Both the position numbers and the translations under genes were made by a program. A stretch of DNA of 64,000 nt, taken from positions 4,395,001-4,459,000 of the forward strand of contig NC_069098.1 in NCBI RefSeq assembly GCF_947172395.1, given 5' to 3'. The DNA is from Bicyclus anynana. Its lineage: Eukaryota; Arthropoda; Insecta; Lepidoptera; Nymphalidae. Below the pieces are notes generated by a model that ran no database searches, was not told where the DNA came from, and saw only the letters and a list, made by a program, of their open reading frames with translations. Positions within the stretch are counted from its first letter, which is position 1. Every line of letters starts with the position of its first letter. This document shows positions 42,289 to 52,749 of the stretch, piece after piece.

Positions 42289-42615
42289 ATTATTATCAGC
42301 TTATTTTAACAACACACTACAGGACCCGGTCTCTTTTTTTTTAGAGGGGGGGGGGGGATGTGGAGCTTAGACCCACCATTATTCTGTGGTTTAGACTACC
42401 TTTTTAATGAAAACTATTATACGAGTGTCTTAATGATAATAGACTTAACGAGCTCTCCAAAGCACGGGGTTGTAACTTCTTAACTTGGGGCTGTAAATGT
42501 ATACTGAAATTTTCTAGAACAAAAACAAAAGCTCACTATTTCATAGCAAGACCAAGGACTCGAACCCAAGACCTTGTGATCCGAAGCCACAAAAGTTAAC
42601 CACTGGATTAAAGAG
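42289..42615 (-). mobile_element. SINE-3 copy, full length
   Basis: The minus-strand head TTTAATCCAGTGGTTAACTT (A box) and CTTGGGTTCGAGTCC (B box), then a body with GTTCTAGAAAATTTCAG and CGTGCTTTGGAGAGCTCG, ending with TGGGTCTAAGCTCCACATCC and a run of 12 C (12 G at 42346-42357 on the plus strand) before AAAAAAAGAGACC. tRNA-derived retroposon. Confidence 0.75.
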
Positions 42616-42619
42616 GTAT

Positions 42620-42965
42620 TCGTTTGCTTACTTCATTACTATATCCCTGAAATTACCATAAATTTTGTTACCCAAACTTCTATCTATGCCATTCTATCTG
42701 CCAAGCGAAGCGCAAAATCCGATTAGCCCGTATCTAGGTATACGAGTAACCAACACATACGGAAGATTTTAAAATCAATCAATCCACGCTCGACGGATTT
42801 TAAATCCCGATTTGGACGGACGGTGGCTCGAGAGGGGGTCGCAAAATAAAAACGTTTTCCAAACGTTTCCATGACGTCGGTGCAGTAACGTGGAAGTAAT
42901 CAATATGCCTCCCAGTGGAAGGGCCTGCGATAGCTAGACATACCTCATTTCATGAAGGCTTGTTA
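42620..42965. other. Unassigned, GC-balanced stretch
   Basis: No family seen elsewhere in the window; could be unique or conserved non-coding DNA. Confidence 0.35.
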
Positions 42966-42967
42966 TT

Positions 42968-43150
42968 TTTAACGTCCTCCGTGGTGTAGTAGATTGAAGT
43001 TCTCTTTATGGGTCCAGGTCTGGTTGGTGGGAAGCTTCGGCCGTGGCTAGTTACCACCCTAACGGCAAACGTACTGCCAAGCGATTTAGCGTTCCAGTAT
43101 GATGTCGTTAATAATAGTAAGGGGTGTGGCATACCCACCCGGCAATTTAC
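42968..43150 (+). mobile_element. SINE-2 copy, internally deleted
   Basis: Head GTCCTCCGTGGTGTAGTAG passes directly to GGGTCCAGGTCTGGTTGGTG (B-box region deleted), then GCCAAGCGATTTAGCGTTCC; the 3' end is missing. Confidence 0.75.
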
Positions 43151-43194
43151 TTATGTCTGAAAAATCATGATAATTATACAATCATTACTTTATC

Positions 43195-43257
43195 AAAAAA
43201 AAAATACCGACCGAATTGAGAACCTCCTCCTTTTTGAAGTCGGTTAAAAAAGTATGC
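43195..43257 (-). mobile_element. M1 element end
   Basis: GAATTGAGAACCTCCTCC then TTTTTGAAGTCGGTTAAAAA is the inverse of the M1 left end at 5637. The preceding A-run and CCGACCGAAT match the right end at 52700. Confidence 0.65.
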
Positions 43258-43259
43258 AA

Positions 43260-44325
43260 CGTTTTACGTCATTTTAAATTCATCTTTAATTTGTCCACAA
43301 CAGGGACAAGCTGAGATCGTTGACCTATTATTAGCCTTAGTTTCAGGATATCTTTTGCAGACTTATGATTGTTTGTTCGTTGTCTTATTTGTTAAGCTTG
43401 TTGGTAACAGAAAAAAAAATACAGATTCAAATGTTACTTCGCCGCTTTATTACACCGGCGAACAATTTGCACGAGAAGAGATATATGAAAATGTATTTTA
43501 CTTCAAGAAACTTTGATTAAGCCAATAGGGATGATGACAGTTTTTTAAATTGTATTTAAATTAAGAGTATACTAATAGTAAAGCAATTTCGTAAAAGGAC
43601 CAGGGTATCTGCGATCATTACTTTCGGAGCTAAGAGCGGATCCCTGAAAAACGCCCCATACAAAATGGCACGAACTAATGACGTCGTAGGTTTGTATGTG
43701 ATCGTTAGATTTGTATGTGCGTTCAAACAAAATAACTAATATCTTTATTATTTGTACGTTTATCTTTATAGTTCATTTATTAAAAAATGTCACATTTAAT
43801 GTTAGGAAGCTAAAACTGTATGAATTTTTATCTAATTACGATAAAATATTTTTAATAGATTTTGAAATTTTATAATATTTACCCGAATGTATCATAAAAA
43901 TCACTATATTCAAACCTAGTCATCATCCCCATCATTTAACCAGATCCTTATTAATATATCATACTATCATCTCCATATACTTTTATACGGGGGTATACCT
44001 GGGCCGACGTTGTATAGGCCGGTGAGCTTTCCCATTAGCTTATTATGGCTGACGAAATTTCAGCCTTCATAACATGACGTCTAGCTATCGCAGGCTTTCG
44101 TTCTACGAGTTTCATTCGAGTGACAGTCGGCCATCGATCGAGTATTTTGCGGTAAGCGGCTTGAAATATTCGACGGGCTGTCAAGCCCTACCAAGCAATC
44201 CCTGTTGCTTGGTAGGGCTACTGTTATGTCCGGGCTCTAACTAATACCCGGGTATGGACTGAACGTAACTGAAGTTTGGTTTGAAAGCTCAGTTGGTTAT
44301 TGTGGTAGAATATACTTGTGCCTAT
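43260..44325. other. Unassigned stretch with an M2-like fragment and a hairpin
   Basis: 43570-43735 is GC-balanced (for example GGAGCTAAGAGCGGATCCC) and resembles a dispersed repeat I recall but cannot name. 44030-44100 shows weak M2 similarity (ATTTCAGCCTTCATAACATG). A perfect hairpin lies at 44184-44219. Confidence 0.4.
44184..44219. repeat. Perfect 15 bp hairpin
   Basis: AGCCCTACCAAGCAA (44184-44198), loop TCCCTG, TTGCTTGGTAGGGCT (44205-44219). Too far from any T-run to look like a terminator. Confidence 0.9.
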
Positions 44326-44514
44326 AACGGTGATGAAATAACATCGTGAGGAAACCTGCATACCAGAGGGTTTTCTTAGTTCTCTGCGTGTGTGAAGTCT
44401 GCCAATCCGCTTTAGGCCAGCGTGGTGGACTATTGGCTTAACCCTTCTCATTCTGAGAGGAGATTCGAGCTCAGCAGTGAGGCGAATATGGGTTGATGAT
44501 GATGATGATGATGA
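44326..44514 (+). mobile_element. SINE-1 3' part with ATG tail
   Basis: Starts AACGGTGATGAAATAACATC; contains CCAGCGTGGTGGACTATTGG, CATTCTGAGAGGAGATTCGA and CCGCTTTAGGCC; ends GGTTGATGATGATGATGATG. The intact tail and 3' region make it a good reference for the 3' end. 5' truncated. Confidence 0.85.
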
Positions 44515-44519
44515 TACTT

Positions 44520-45298
44520 GTGCTTTTTCCAAGTAAGCTTTCATCTTCGATTGCATCGTCACTTAACATCAGGTATGATCCCATTCCCAGTCATGGACTA
44601 ACTTGTCAAAGAATAAAAAAACTAACGAAATTCGTGGTTACCAGGGTAAGTAATTATTAGAATTTTTCTCAACAAATTGAAATCTACCGAACATTTTCAA
44701 TGACGTAATTTCAACGCGGTTTTTGCTGGCACATTAAAGTATTTTTTTTTAGTTAGGTTTGGTGTCTTTTGTGTATTGTGTGTTTTTGTGTGTCAAATAA
44801 ACAATTTTCTTTCTTTCTAAAAGTCTTTATGCTTTGTTTCGTTAAATTCAGTAGTGTAAAAGAGTTTTCCGAAAAAATCAGCGCGCACGAATTCAACACC
44901 AATCGAAAGCCCACCCCGTCTGATAGAGTTAAATAAATCGATCATTTAAACTCTCATAATACAAAATTATCGTCGAAGTTTTTCGTCAAATAAACAAAAT
45001 ACAGGTTAATAAAATAATTGCGTAGCTAATCGTAATGAAAATTGAAATGCATGTTATTGAAATTAATTACTGTAACACAGCATAACATTGCTGTGGTAAT
45101 TATTAATATTAATTTTAATATAGTTGGCGTAGTCCGTCATGTTAAATTAATTTGTTAGTTTAACGTTAGTGATTAAAACATAAATAACAATGAAAAATGT
45201 TGTGGTTACATTCCACAAAATTAACATAAACGTTGATGTTTTGGCCCTATTTACAAGTTTGTTTTAACGTGTCTAGTGGTCTATAATGAAACTGTTGT
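44520..45298. other. Mostly unassigned; retroelement 3' end at 44750-44818
   Basis: 44765-44818 reads TTTTGTGTATTGTGTG, then CAAATAAACAATTTTCTTTC, a polyadenylation-like 3' terminus with a CTTT tail like that of the element at 6432-7120. 45020-45240 is AT-rich with homeobox-site-like TTAATT runs and matches no family here. Confidence 0.4.
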
Positions 45299-45299
45299 A

Positions 45300-45514
45300 T
45301 TCATCATTGACAACCCTTATTCGGATCACTGTTGAGCACGAGTCTCATCTCAGTATGAGAGGTGTTAGACTACTAGTACACCACGCTAGCCCAATGCGTA
45401 TTAGCAGACTTCACATTCGAAGAGAAGTTGAAAATTGAAGTTGGATGTCCCTGACCGGATTCGAATCTATGCCCTCCGAATCAAAGGTCATATCCACTGG
45501 GCTATCACTGCTCT
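45300..45514 (-). mobile_element. SINE-1 copy, internally deleted
   Basis: Inverse 3' end CGGATCACTGTTGAGCACG and CACGCTAGCCCAATGCG, then a jump to TTGGATGTCCCTGACCGGAT and the inverted head GGTCATATCCACTGGGCTAT. About 100 bp of the body (the CACGTG region) is missing. Confidence 0.8.
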
Positions 45515-45588
45515 ATATGTATACTGTTGCATATTAACTAGAATTTTCTAAACTGTGCAACTAAATGTATGATAATATAAGTACCCTA

Positions 45589-45778
45589 TCTATACTAATA
45601 TTATAAAGCTGAAGAGTCTGTTTGTTTGATTGAACGCGCTAATCTCAGGAACTACTGGTCCGATTAGAAAAATTCTTTCAGTGTTAGATAGCCCATTTAT
45701 CGAGGAAGGCTATATATTATCCCCATATTCTTACGGTAACGGGAAACACGCGGGTAAAACCGCGAGGCGTTAGCTAGT
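45589..45778 (+). mobile_element. Helitron-like family A copy, full length
   Basis: TCTATACTAATATTATAAAG start, GAACGCGCTAATCTCAGGAA, CCCATTTATCGAGGAAGG, and CCGCGAGGCGTTAGCTAGT end. A good family reference. Confidence 0.85.
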
Positions 45779-45894
45779 AGCGATATATTTTTATACCTTA
45801 ACTGCACTGAACAGCACGGGTGTGAACCAGATAGTTTTTGAATAGAACAAATCAAAATAAATCTACCTTTAGGGACATACCCGCAAACGAATCT

Positions 45895-45990
45895 GAACTG
45901 AGAACATATTTTATCATACAATTTCTTTGTCCGGGTTTTCACAAATCGCGTGGAAACCATAGATATTTCCGGAATAAAAGTATTCCAAAT
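45895..45990 (-). mobile_element. Helitron-like family C fragment
   Basis: GTCCGGGTTTTCACAAATCG, GTGGAAACCATAGATATTTC and CGGAATAAAAGTATTCCAAA parallel the inverted 3' half of family C. Confidence 0.5.
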
Positions 45991-46046
45991 TATTATAATT
46001 TATAGTAATTCATTTATTAAAGTATTTCAAATTAAATTATTATAGT

Positions 46047-46243
46047 ACTAGCTGACGCGGCGCGGTTTCACCCGTGCGGTTCCCGTTCCCGTAGAAATAT
46101 GGGGATAATGTATAGCTTATAGCCTTCCTCGATAAATGGGCTATCTAACACTAAAAGATTTTTTTAAATCAAACCAGTAGTTCCTGAGATTAGCGCGTTC
46201 AAACAAACTAACTCTTCAGCTTTATAATAGTATAGAAATATAG
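46047..46243 (-). mobile_element. Helitron-like family A copy, full length, inverted
   Basis: Plus strand ACTAGCTGACGCGGCGCGG start and CTCTTCAGCTTTATAATAG, then AGTATAGAAATATAGA near the end, the inverse of the family. Two family A copies in opposite orientation flank 46244-46456. Confidence 0.8.
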
Positions 46244-46319
46244 ATTGCATTCCAAATTCCAACCAAATTCAGCTTCAGGTTCAGCAGTTGGAACGTAATT
46301 AAGTAGCAAACATAAACGT

Positions 46320-46700
46320 TTATTGATTACGTTTTATACTTGGGTGTATGAAGGTATGACCTTGTAACACCTGCCACCTTTCAAAAACCATGCTCTAAAC
46401 TCCATAGTTGGACTTTACTATGAGCATGGACACAAACATGGACTGACAAACTTTCATCAATACTAATATTATAAAACTGAAGAGTTTGTTTGTTTGAACG
46501 CGCTAATCTCAGGAACTACTGGTCCGATTTGAAAAATTCTTTCAGTGTTAGATAGCCCATTTATCAAGGAAGGGTATAGGCTATATATTATCCGTAATCC
46601 TACGGAAACGGGAACCACGTGGGTAAAACCGCGTGGCGTCAGCTAGTCTTTTATAAAATGACAAAAGCCATACACCGGTTTTATAGCATTACACACAAAA
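46320..46700. mobile_element. M2-like element interrupted by a Helitron-like copy
   Basis: Before 46457: ATGGACTGACAAACTTTCA; after 46647: CTTTTATAAAATGACAAAAG. Joined, these match the uninterrupted M2 right arm at 32811-32835. The left M2 end is uncertain. Confidence 0.6.
46457..46647 (+). mobile_element. Helitron-like family A copy inserted in M2
   Basis: TCAATACTAATATTATAAAA start, GTGGCGTCAGCTAGT end. The insertion point lies between A and T of the host, without target duplication, as expected for Helitrons and supported by the empty site at 32811-32835. Confidence 0.85.
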
Positions 46701-47283
46701 AGAACATTTTGAATAACGCCAAAAATAATTTTAGATTTGAGTTGCATCCATTTCGGAACGTTGCTTAGATTCATTATCTCAATCAAAGTTAATAACGAAT
46801 TGCGAATATCATATTTAAATTCGCTAGCGAAAATTGCGTTCTGAAATTACTCTGTAGTGTGTAGTTTTTGTGTTATTTTCCGCTGCCAATCGTATTTCCG
46901 CACTGATTGCTCTATCTATTGCAATTTAATGCGTTTGGATAACGTGCCTGGCCATATTTTATCGCCAATTTATATTTCGCCGGGTTTCATGTCAGCCGAA
47001 ATATTTTATTTCATTTTGTTATCGTCATGTGGCAAAGTTAATAATTGGTTAGGATGCAATCAAATTGGATTCATTAAAAAATCTGTTGCTATGTGCTTTT
47101 AGGTACTTGGCTTTATTGTTAAAACGTTGTTTTTTTTTATTAAGGGGGCTTAGAAGCTATTGTGTACCGATTCATATTATTTTAACTAAACCTACAAAAA
47201 TATTGAAAAACAATCTGTAAAGGATGGTACAGTTTCACATAAATTCACAATCAATAACAGAGGTCAATTACTCAAAAAATTAG
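46700..47283. other. Unassigned, unique-looking stretch
   Basis: 46730-47100 matches no window family; the plus ORF 46857-47102 (81 codons) has no recognisable domain. Repeated TTCGCTAGCGAAA-type palindromes and ATTAATAA boxes could suit conserved non-coding DNA; inference only. Confidence 0.4.
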
Positions 47284-47550
47284 AAGAAGAAGAAGAAGAA
47301 ATTCTTTATTGCACACAAAAATACAATTATAAATTAAAGCAATAAAAAGATAAATTAAACTTAGCATGCAAAGGCGGCCTTATTACTAAAAGTAACAATA
47401 AAATAACAATAAAATAAATACCTCTTATAAGGTATAATATAACATTAGTAATAGTATAAACAATCAATTATTTAATAATGTTTACAGTAGTAAGTACCTA
47501 TTCGTAAAGTACGAGGATATTTTCTTCCAGCGCTCGTTTTACTTGGCACG
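47284..47550 (-). mobile_element. Non-LTR element 3' end
   Basis: AGAAGAAGAAGAAGAAATTC then TTTATTGCACACAAAAATAC is the inverse of a polyadenylation-type 3' end with a TTC tail. GCAAAGGCGGCCTTATTACT inside resembles a retroelement 3' UTR common in Lepidoptera (from memory). No ORF. Confidence 0.5.
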
Positions 47551-47765
47551 ACCTATAAGGATATGCAAAGGCTCTTTAAGAATGGTAATCAAATACATTG
47601 CTTCCTATTTAACATTTCGCTTCCACTTGAGCCCCAAATCCCATTACAGGCTTCGATGGTTGAATAATCGATTTTCCTTTACATTGAAGCTCAATTTTAT
47701 ATCGCAATTCTTGAGTTAATAAAATATCGATATACCTATTATTATTTTATACAACTGTATGTTGT

Positions 47766-48043
47766 TGATCCTGACAAGACTGAGGTCCTGGGTTCGATCC
47801 CCGGCTGGGCTGATTGAGGTTTTCCTAATTGGTCCAGGTCCGTCTGGTGGGAGGTTTTGGTCGTGGCTAGTTACCACCCTACCAACAAAGACGTACCGCC
47901 AAGCGATTTAGCGTCGTGTAGAAACCGAAAGGGGTGTGGATTGTCATCCTACTCCTAACAAGTTAGCCCGCTTCCATCTTAGATTGCATCATCACTTACC
48001 ATCAGGTGCGATTTTAGTCAAGGGCTACAGAATAAAAAAAAAA
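47766..48043 (+). mobile_element. SINE-2 copy lacking the A-box end
   Basis: Starts near GACAAGACTGAGGTCCTGGG, B box GGGTTCGATCCCCGG, GTGGGAGGTTTTGG, AAAGACGTACCGCCAAGCG, then GTAGAAACCGAAAGGGGTG and an A-run. A small deletion removes TTCCGGTACGAT. Confidence 0.85.
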
Positions 48044-48358
48044 TAACTGTTTAATAATGATGATACGACACTTCATAAAAACGGCACGTTAATTGAAACG
48101 TGAATGTCGAAAGCGACACGCAGCATGATTTAATGACATTAATATTATGCATCCGTATCATTAACAAAGTCCATTCAATCGTACGCCGACACATAATGGA
48201 TAGCTGCTATGAGATGAATAAATCAGCTCCATTATACTAATATACTGAAGTATTATCGCGGTAATTGGATTATTAACTGCACTACGTTTTGAAAAGCCGC
48301 TGTAAATGTGAAATGTTTTTTAATTTTATCTACTAATTTTACTTTTATTAATCTCGAC
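48044..48358. other. Unassigned, unique-looking stretch
   Basis: 48060-48290 is rich in TAAT and ATTA boxes with GC-balanced patches and matches no window family. A conserved non-coding element is possible. Confidence 0.35.
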
Positions 48359-48359
48359 A

Positions 48360-48656
48360 TTATCAGCTTTTTTTCTTCTCTCGGTATAGGAGAGGGAGTG
48401 CCCATCATACTGTTTCAAAGCAGATTGGCGGCCTTAGGGTGTTAATCTCAAATTCATTTATGACCACTATTAGCTGTGTAAATGATTATGACCAGGATTG
48501 AACGGCGGATTAACGTACTCTCTAAATTCTGTTTGAGAGATTTTACAGAAAAATTCTACAAAAGAAAACTTCAATAGCTTATAGCCCGACCCAATATTCG
48601 AAACTAAGACCTTGGGATCCAAAGCCACATAGGCTAACCACTGGACCAACGAGATA
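48360..48656 (-). mobile_element. SINE-3 copy, full length
   Basis: The minus-strand head CTCGTTGGTCCAGTGGTTAG (A box) and CTTAGTTTCGAATATTGGG (B box) then CTATAAGCTATTG. The 3' part, inverted at 48380-48450, has lost the TGGGTTTAAGCTCCATATC end in part. Confidence 0.75.
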
Positions 48657-48832
48657 TAGCTAAAATAAACTAATATTATAAATACGTAATATAAAAAGAC
48701 TAACTTGTTGATTGTTGCGAATCCATCCGCGGTTATGAATCATTAGCATGTCTTTAAAGCGTTGAATTGGGAGAATGATAGAAAGGATAATTCTAATTGA
48801 TTTCAAGAAAATCAAAAATAAGTCTAATTCAT

Positions 48833-48952
48833 CAACATTATCATTATGAACCCATATTCGGCTCACTGCTGAGCTTAAGTCTCCTCTCAGAATGACAGAT
48901 CCAGCCAGACAGAGCCAGAATCATATCCACTGGGCTATCACTGCGCTAAGTC
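48833..48952 (-). mobile_element. SINE-1 remnant, ends only
   Basis: The inverted 3' end CCCATATTCGGCTCACTGCT to CTCCTCTCAGAATGA joins directly to GACAGAGCCAGAATCATATC, CACTGGGCTATCACTGCGCT, the inverted head. About 200 bp of the centre is deleted. Confidence 0.75.
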
Positions 48953-48954
48953 CA

Positions 48955-49820
48955 ATTGGTAGGCTGATTTCTAATATAAAATAAAAGCCAATTAGATGAG
49001 AAACCATCCAAAGTTTCAATTATTTTCCTAAGAGCATTAGGTATAAAGAAAAGCTGGAAATAATTAAATAAGTAATATTATTTTCAGAAAACCCTGTGGT
49101 TTGGCTCCTTAATTTGTCATAAGCCCTACGCCAAAGGGAAATGTCATAATTCTTTCGTAATGCCCTTCGCTTTTAGATAGAATTCTTTTAATTATTATAA
49201 AGAGAGTTCTCGAGCCTTTTGTTTTGCTGTAATTAGTATGATTTCTTTTCTTTTGTATATTTGAATGGAGGAAAATAACTTGAAATAGAATTGTGGAAAT
49301 TCTTTAGGTTTACCTTAAATTCAGTGATTTTTTACTTTGTCGTGGGCTTAGAATCTAAGCTTCGAATCCACAGAACAGACAACGCTAAAAGCTAACGCTT
49401 TACTTCCTAAATCTGTTTTCGAATGAATTTGCGTTCTTTTTATAGTCCCTGTGACATCACCTAATGTCTTATTAACGTTGCCAAGGCCAACCCAATAAAA
49501 TTTAAATGTCTGTCTGTGATTTAAAAATAACTATGTTTTATCAAGTGCTTATTTTTACGAGTATTTACACGATACTGAAACACAAAGAAGCTTTTTAAAA
49601 TGTTTATCAGTACGGGCCAATATCTGATATGCTGATAGCTTGCATATCCATGTACCTACTCACATAACCGTTATAGAATGCAGATGGCCAGTTGGCCAAA
49701 CGTGTTAGCCATAGTTATGGCTAACATTTGGCCAACCCTCCCGCGTACGAATGGTACGTTTACATATACGCCGTGCAACTCGGCAAGCAGCTCGGCATGC
49801 AGCTCGACACGCAACCGCGC
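48955..49820. other. Unassigned stretch
   Basis: No family or gene recognised. 49690-49735 contains GGCCAACTGGCCATC-like and TTGGCCAACGTG-like inverted motifs, a small foldback. 49760-49800 has GCAGCTCGGCATGCAGCTCG, a short tandem. Confidence 0.4.
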
Positions 49821-49824
49821 TCTT

Positions 49825-50078
49825 CCCGGATTGAGGTTTCCTTAATTGGTCTAGGTCTGGCTGGTGGGAGGCTTCGGCCGTGACTAGTTACCACCCTACC
49901 GACAAAGACGTACCGTCAAGCGATTTAGCGTTCCGGTACGATGTCGTGTAGAAACCGAAAGGTGTGTGGATTTTCATCCTCCTCCTAACAAGTTAGCCCG
50001 CTTCCATCTTAGACTGCATCATCACTTACCACCAGGTGAGATTGTAGTCAAGGGCTAACTTGTAAAGAATAAAAAAAA
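49825..50078 (+). mobile_element. SINE-2 copy, 5' truncated
   Basis: Begins at GATTGAGGTTTCCTTAATTG and runs through GGGAGGCTTCGGCCGTGAC, AGCGATTTAGCGTTCCGG and CATCATCACTTACCACCAGG to an A-run. No head. Confidence 0.85.
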
Positions 50079-50092
50079 GGCTAGTTTTAAGC

Positions 50093-50265
50093 CAAGCGAT
50101 TTAGCGTACCGGTATGATGCTGTGTAGAAACCGAAAGGGGTGTGGATAGGAAGATCCTACTCCTAACAAGTCAATCCGCTACCATCTTAGATTAAATCAT
50201 CATTTACCATCAGGTGAGATTGTGGTCAAGGGCTAACTTGTAAAAGAATAAAAAAAAAACATCGA
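50093..50265 (+). mobile_element. Second SINE-2 piece in tandem
   Basis: Begins AAGCCAAGCGATTTAGCG and repeats the 3' half of the preceding copy, ending GGGCTAACTTGTAAAAG and an A-run. Differences show the two halves are not an assembly duplicate. Confidence 0.8.
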
Positions 50266-50277
50266 TCAAGCATTCTA

Positions 50278-50388
50278 TCAAATCATTATCAACCCATATT
50301 CGGCTCACTGCTGAGCGCGAGACTCCTCTCTGAATGAAAAGAGTAAGGCTGGCCCAATGCGGGTTGGCAGACTTCACACACAATATCG
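50278..50388 (-). mobile_element. SINE-1 3' fragment
   Basis: ATCAACCCATATTCGGCTCA, CTCCTCTCTGAATGA and GGCCCAATGCGGGTTGGCAG (inverse 3' end), stopping at ACTTCACACACAA. Confidence 0.75.
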
Positions 50389-50389
50389 A

Positions 50390-51320
50390 ATGTCAAGTAT
50401 TATTCAAATAACGAATATTCTGTGTAATGAGTCTAAGCCATGTGTTTGTTAAGTTTGTAAAAATTACAAGTGTGTGTATTGTGAATCTTTATGGTTCTGT
50501 GTAGCTCTGTGTAGTAAGGACACTTAATGTACTTGTTGCTAAATATTTTCGATGTGTGAGTTTACCTCATCCCCTTCGACTGGTCTGAGCTATGAACGCA
50601 AGCGTGTAATGCTAGCCACTCACCATCCGATAAGCCCACACGCCTGTAGCACTTACGGCTTGACGTACGATATAACTGATCGGCTGTGATCGGCATGATG
50701 TCATGCACATTTCGACCAATACACGATCAATTTCATCGGCTGTCAAGCCGTTAGCGCTGCAGACGTGCGAGCTTATTGGATCGTCAGTAGCTGACTTATA
50801 CCATAACATAACGCGTGAAAACAAACGGGGCAGTGATTCATGGAGTCTAGACGATTGCCATCGATCGCCATGTTTTGTGGGACGGTGTTATTAGTTGGGT
50901 GCCGGCTGACTCATTGGTTGTCCCCCATGACGGCTGCTACTGCGTGAATTAATTGTAATGTGTTTTGTTGACCCTGTGGTGTAGTCTATTTTAACCCTTG
51001 GCATGTCATTAACCAATATTCTATAAGATGTGATAGAAGACGGACGACGACGGCCAACGAGATAATCCTACCGAAAGGGGTAAAATAAATACCACATTTT
51101 CTGCAGTGGGATGCAAGAGAAAATGTGTAACGAAAATATATCTTTATTTCTTTGCCCTGGTGGGAAAAAGTAAAGAGTTGTTATGACTTTCGAGTCTGTT
51201 AGTTCCAGATTTTGAACTTGATAGGTATGATGCTATAAATATCAAAGAATTCTAATGCATTAATTATTACGTACCTAGGTAAAAGTTTTAGACAAGATAA
51301 CATTGAAAAATACATCGAAA
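50390..51320. other. Unassigned stretch
   Basis: 50590-50950 is GC-balanced with two overlapping short ORFs on opposite strands (50612-50824, 50703-50894), neither with a motif. No gene assigned; unknown transposon or unique DNA. Confidence 0.4.
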
Positions 51321-51321
51321 C

Positions 51322-51403
51322 TAGCCCACGGCCCGCAGTTTCACCCGCGTAACTCCCTTTCCCTTGAGAAAACGGGGATAGAATAAATAGTCTATCATCA
51401 TCA
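51322..51403 (-). mobile_element. Helitron-like 3' fragment (family B type)
   Basis: AACTAGCCCACGGCCCGCAG, TTTCACCCGCGTAACTCC and AAAACGGGGATAGAATAAAT: inverse of a family B 3' half. Confidence 0.55.
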
Positions 51404-51520
51404 TTATCATCATCATCATCATCATTATCAGCCGATGGATATCCACTGCTGGACATATGCCTCTTGCATGGACTTCCAAAAACAACGGTTTCAAGCCGCC
51501 ATTATCCAACGGCTACATAA
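51395..51520 (-). mobile_element. RTE-type LINE 3' end
   Basis: A CAT-repeat (51399-51427) is followed by CAGCCGATGGATATCCACTG, CTGGACATATGCCTCTTGC and CCAAAAACAACGG, the inverted RTE 3' terminus. Truncated after about 90 bp. Confidence 0.75.
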
Positions 51521-51664
51521 CGGCATATGGCATATGACACTCACAAATATCGTGGCAAGTGGTAAAAGAATTTTCAAAATCAATTTAGTAAATCCAAATA
51601 TTAACCCTACAACACCGCAAAATTTACCTCTTTAAAATAGTATAGAATATAGATTTTTCTAAAC

Positions 51665-51982
51665 TCTCGTCGTCATCAACCCATATTCGGCTACTGCTGA
51701 AGAACTCGAGTCTTCTCTCAGAATAAGAATGGTAAGGCCAATAGTCCACCACGCTGGCCCAAAGCGGATTGGCAGACTTCACACACGCAGAGAATTAAGA
51801 TAATTCTCTGGTATGCCGGTTTCCTCACGATGTTTTTCCTTCACCGATTGAGACACGTGATATTTAATTTCTTAAAATGCACACAACTGAAAAGTTGGAG
51901 GTGCATGCCCCGGACCGGATTCGAACCCACACCCTCCGGAATCGGAGGCAGAGGTCATATCCACTTGGTTATCACGGCTCTT
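51665..51982 (-). mobile_element. SINE-1 copy, near full length
   Basis: The most complete inverted copy: CATCAACCCATATTCGGCTA, AGTCCACCACGCTGGCCC, GATGTTTTTCCTTCACC, GAGACACGTGATATTTAATT, CCCGGACCGGATTCGAACCC (B box), GAGGTCATATCCACTTGG (A-box region), ATCACGGCTC. Confidence 0.9.
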
Positions 51983-51984
51983 TA

Positions 51985-52364
51985 TAATATTAGTATAGAG
52001 TATTTAAATATTTTTTTCTATTCTAAACTCTATTATTGACGTATTATTTACATGTACTGATAATGCTATTCCCTATTCTGCGGTGCGGGCTTTGTTTGAG
52101 GTAAAATAACAATTCACCACCGAAACCTTTAAACGGAACTACCAATACGGCGTGACCACAATATTCATTCCACCGTAAAAACAAAACAAAACCGCGTGTA
52201 TTGGATTAATACGCACGAATATTATTCCGTTGCGATCCTGTCCAATCCATTGTTCAATATTAAAAAGCTGTGCCGAAAATCATTCGGTTGGAAAACTAAA
52301 ACAATAAAGTTTAACGTAGCGTAGCAGTTCGACCGAAAGTAGAAAATAGCTACGCGCGTAGACG
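51985..52364. other. Unassigned, unique-looking stretch
   Basis: 52080-52330 is GC-balanced and matches no window family. No ORF of interest. Confidence 0.35.
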
Positions 52365-52747
52365 CGACTTCCAAAAAGGAGGAGGTTCTACGTTCGGCTG
52401 TATGTATGTTTTTTTTTATGTATGTCCAGCGATAATTCCTTCATTTATAGACCGATTTTAAAAATTCTTTTTCTGTTTTGAAGGATTTGATTCCAGGGTG
52501 GTCCCATTTTTTTCATGTCAGGATCATCAGATCCTGACATGAAAAAAAAATGCATCCTGGAGAAATCGAGGGGAACTTTCAGAACAGAACAATATGGGAC
52601 CACATGGGGAGTATACCCTTTAAAACAAAAAAAATAATTTACAAATCAATTTAGGCGTTTTCGAGTAATCGGTGAACATACATAAAAAAAGAACAAAGAT
52701 TCCGACGAATTGAGAACCTCCTCCTTTTATTGAATTCGGTTAAAAAG
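52365..52747 (+). mobile_element. TIR element family M1, two-ended copy
   Basis: Left CGACTTCCAAAAAGGAGGAG, right GAACCTCCTCCTTTTATTG then CGGTTAAAAAG, inverse to each other. The interior (CCAGCGATAATTCC, CATCCTGGAGAAATCGAGG) matches 5700-5810. It carries a perfect 19 bp hairpin at 52507-52548 not present in that copy. Non-coding. Confidence 0.8.
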
Positions 52748-52749
52748 TC

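Noticed and set aside
44184..44219. Rho-independent terminator or microRNA precursor
   Set aside because: Eukaryotic context, no T-run, arms too short for a typical pre-miRNA.
46857..47102. 81-codon plus ORF in unique-looking sequence
   Set aside because: Cys- and Phe-rich without a consistent motif; length is within chance for this window.
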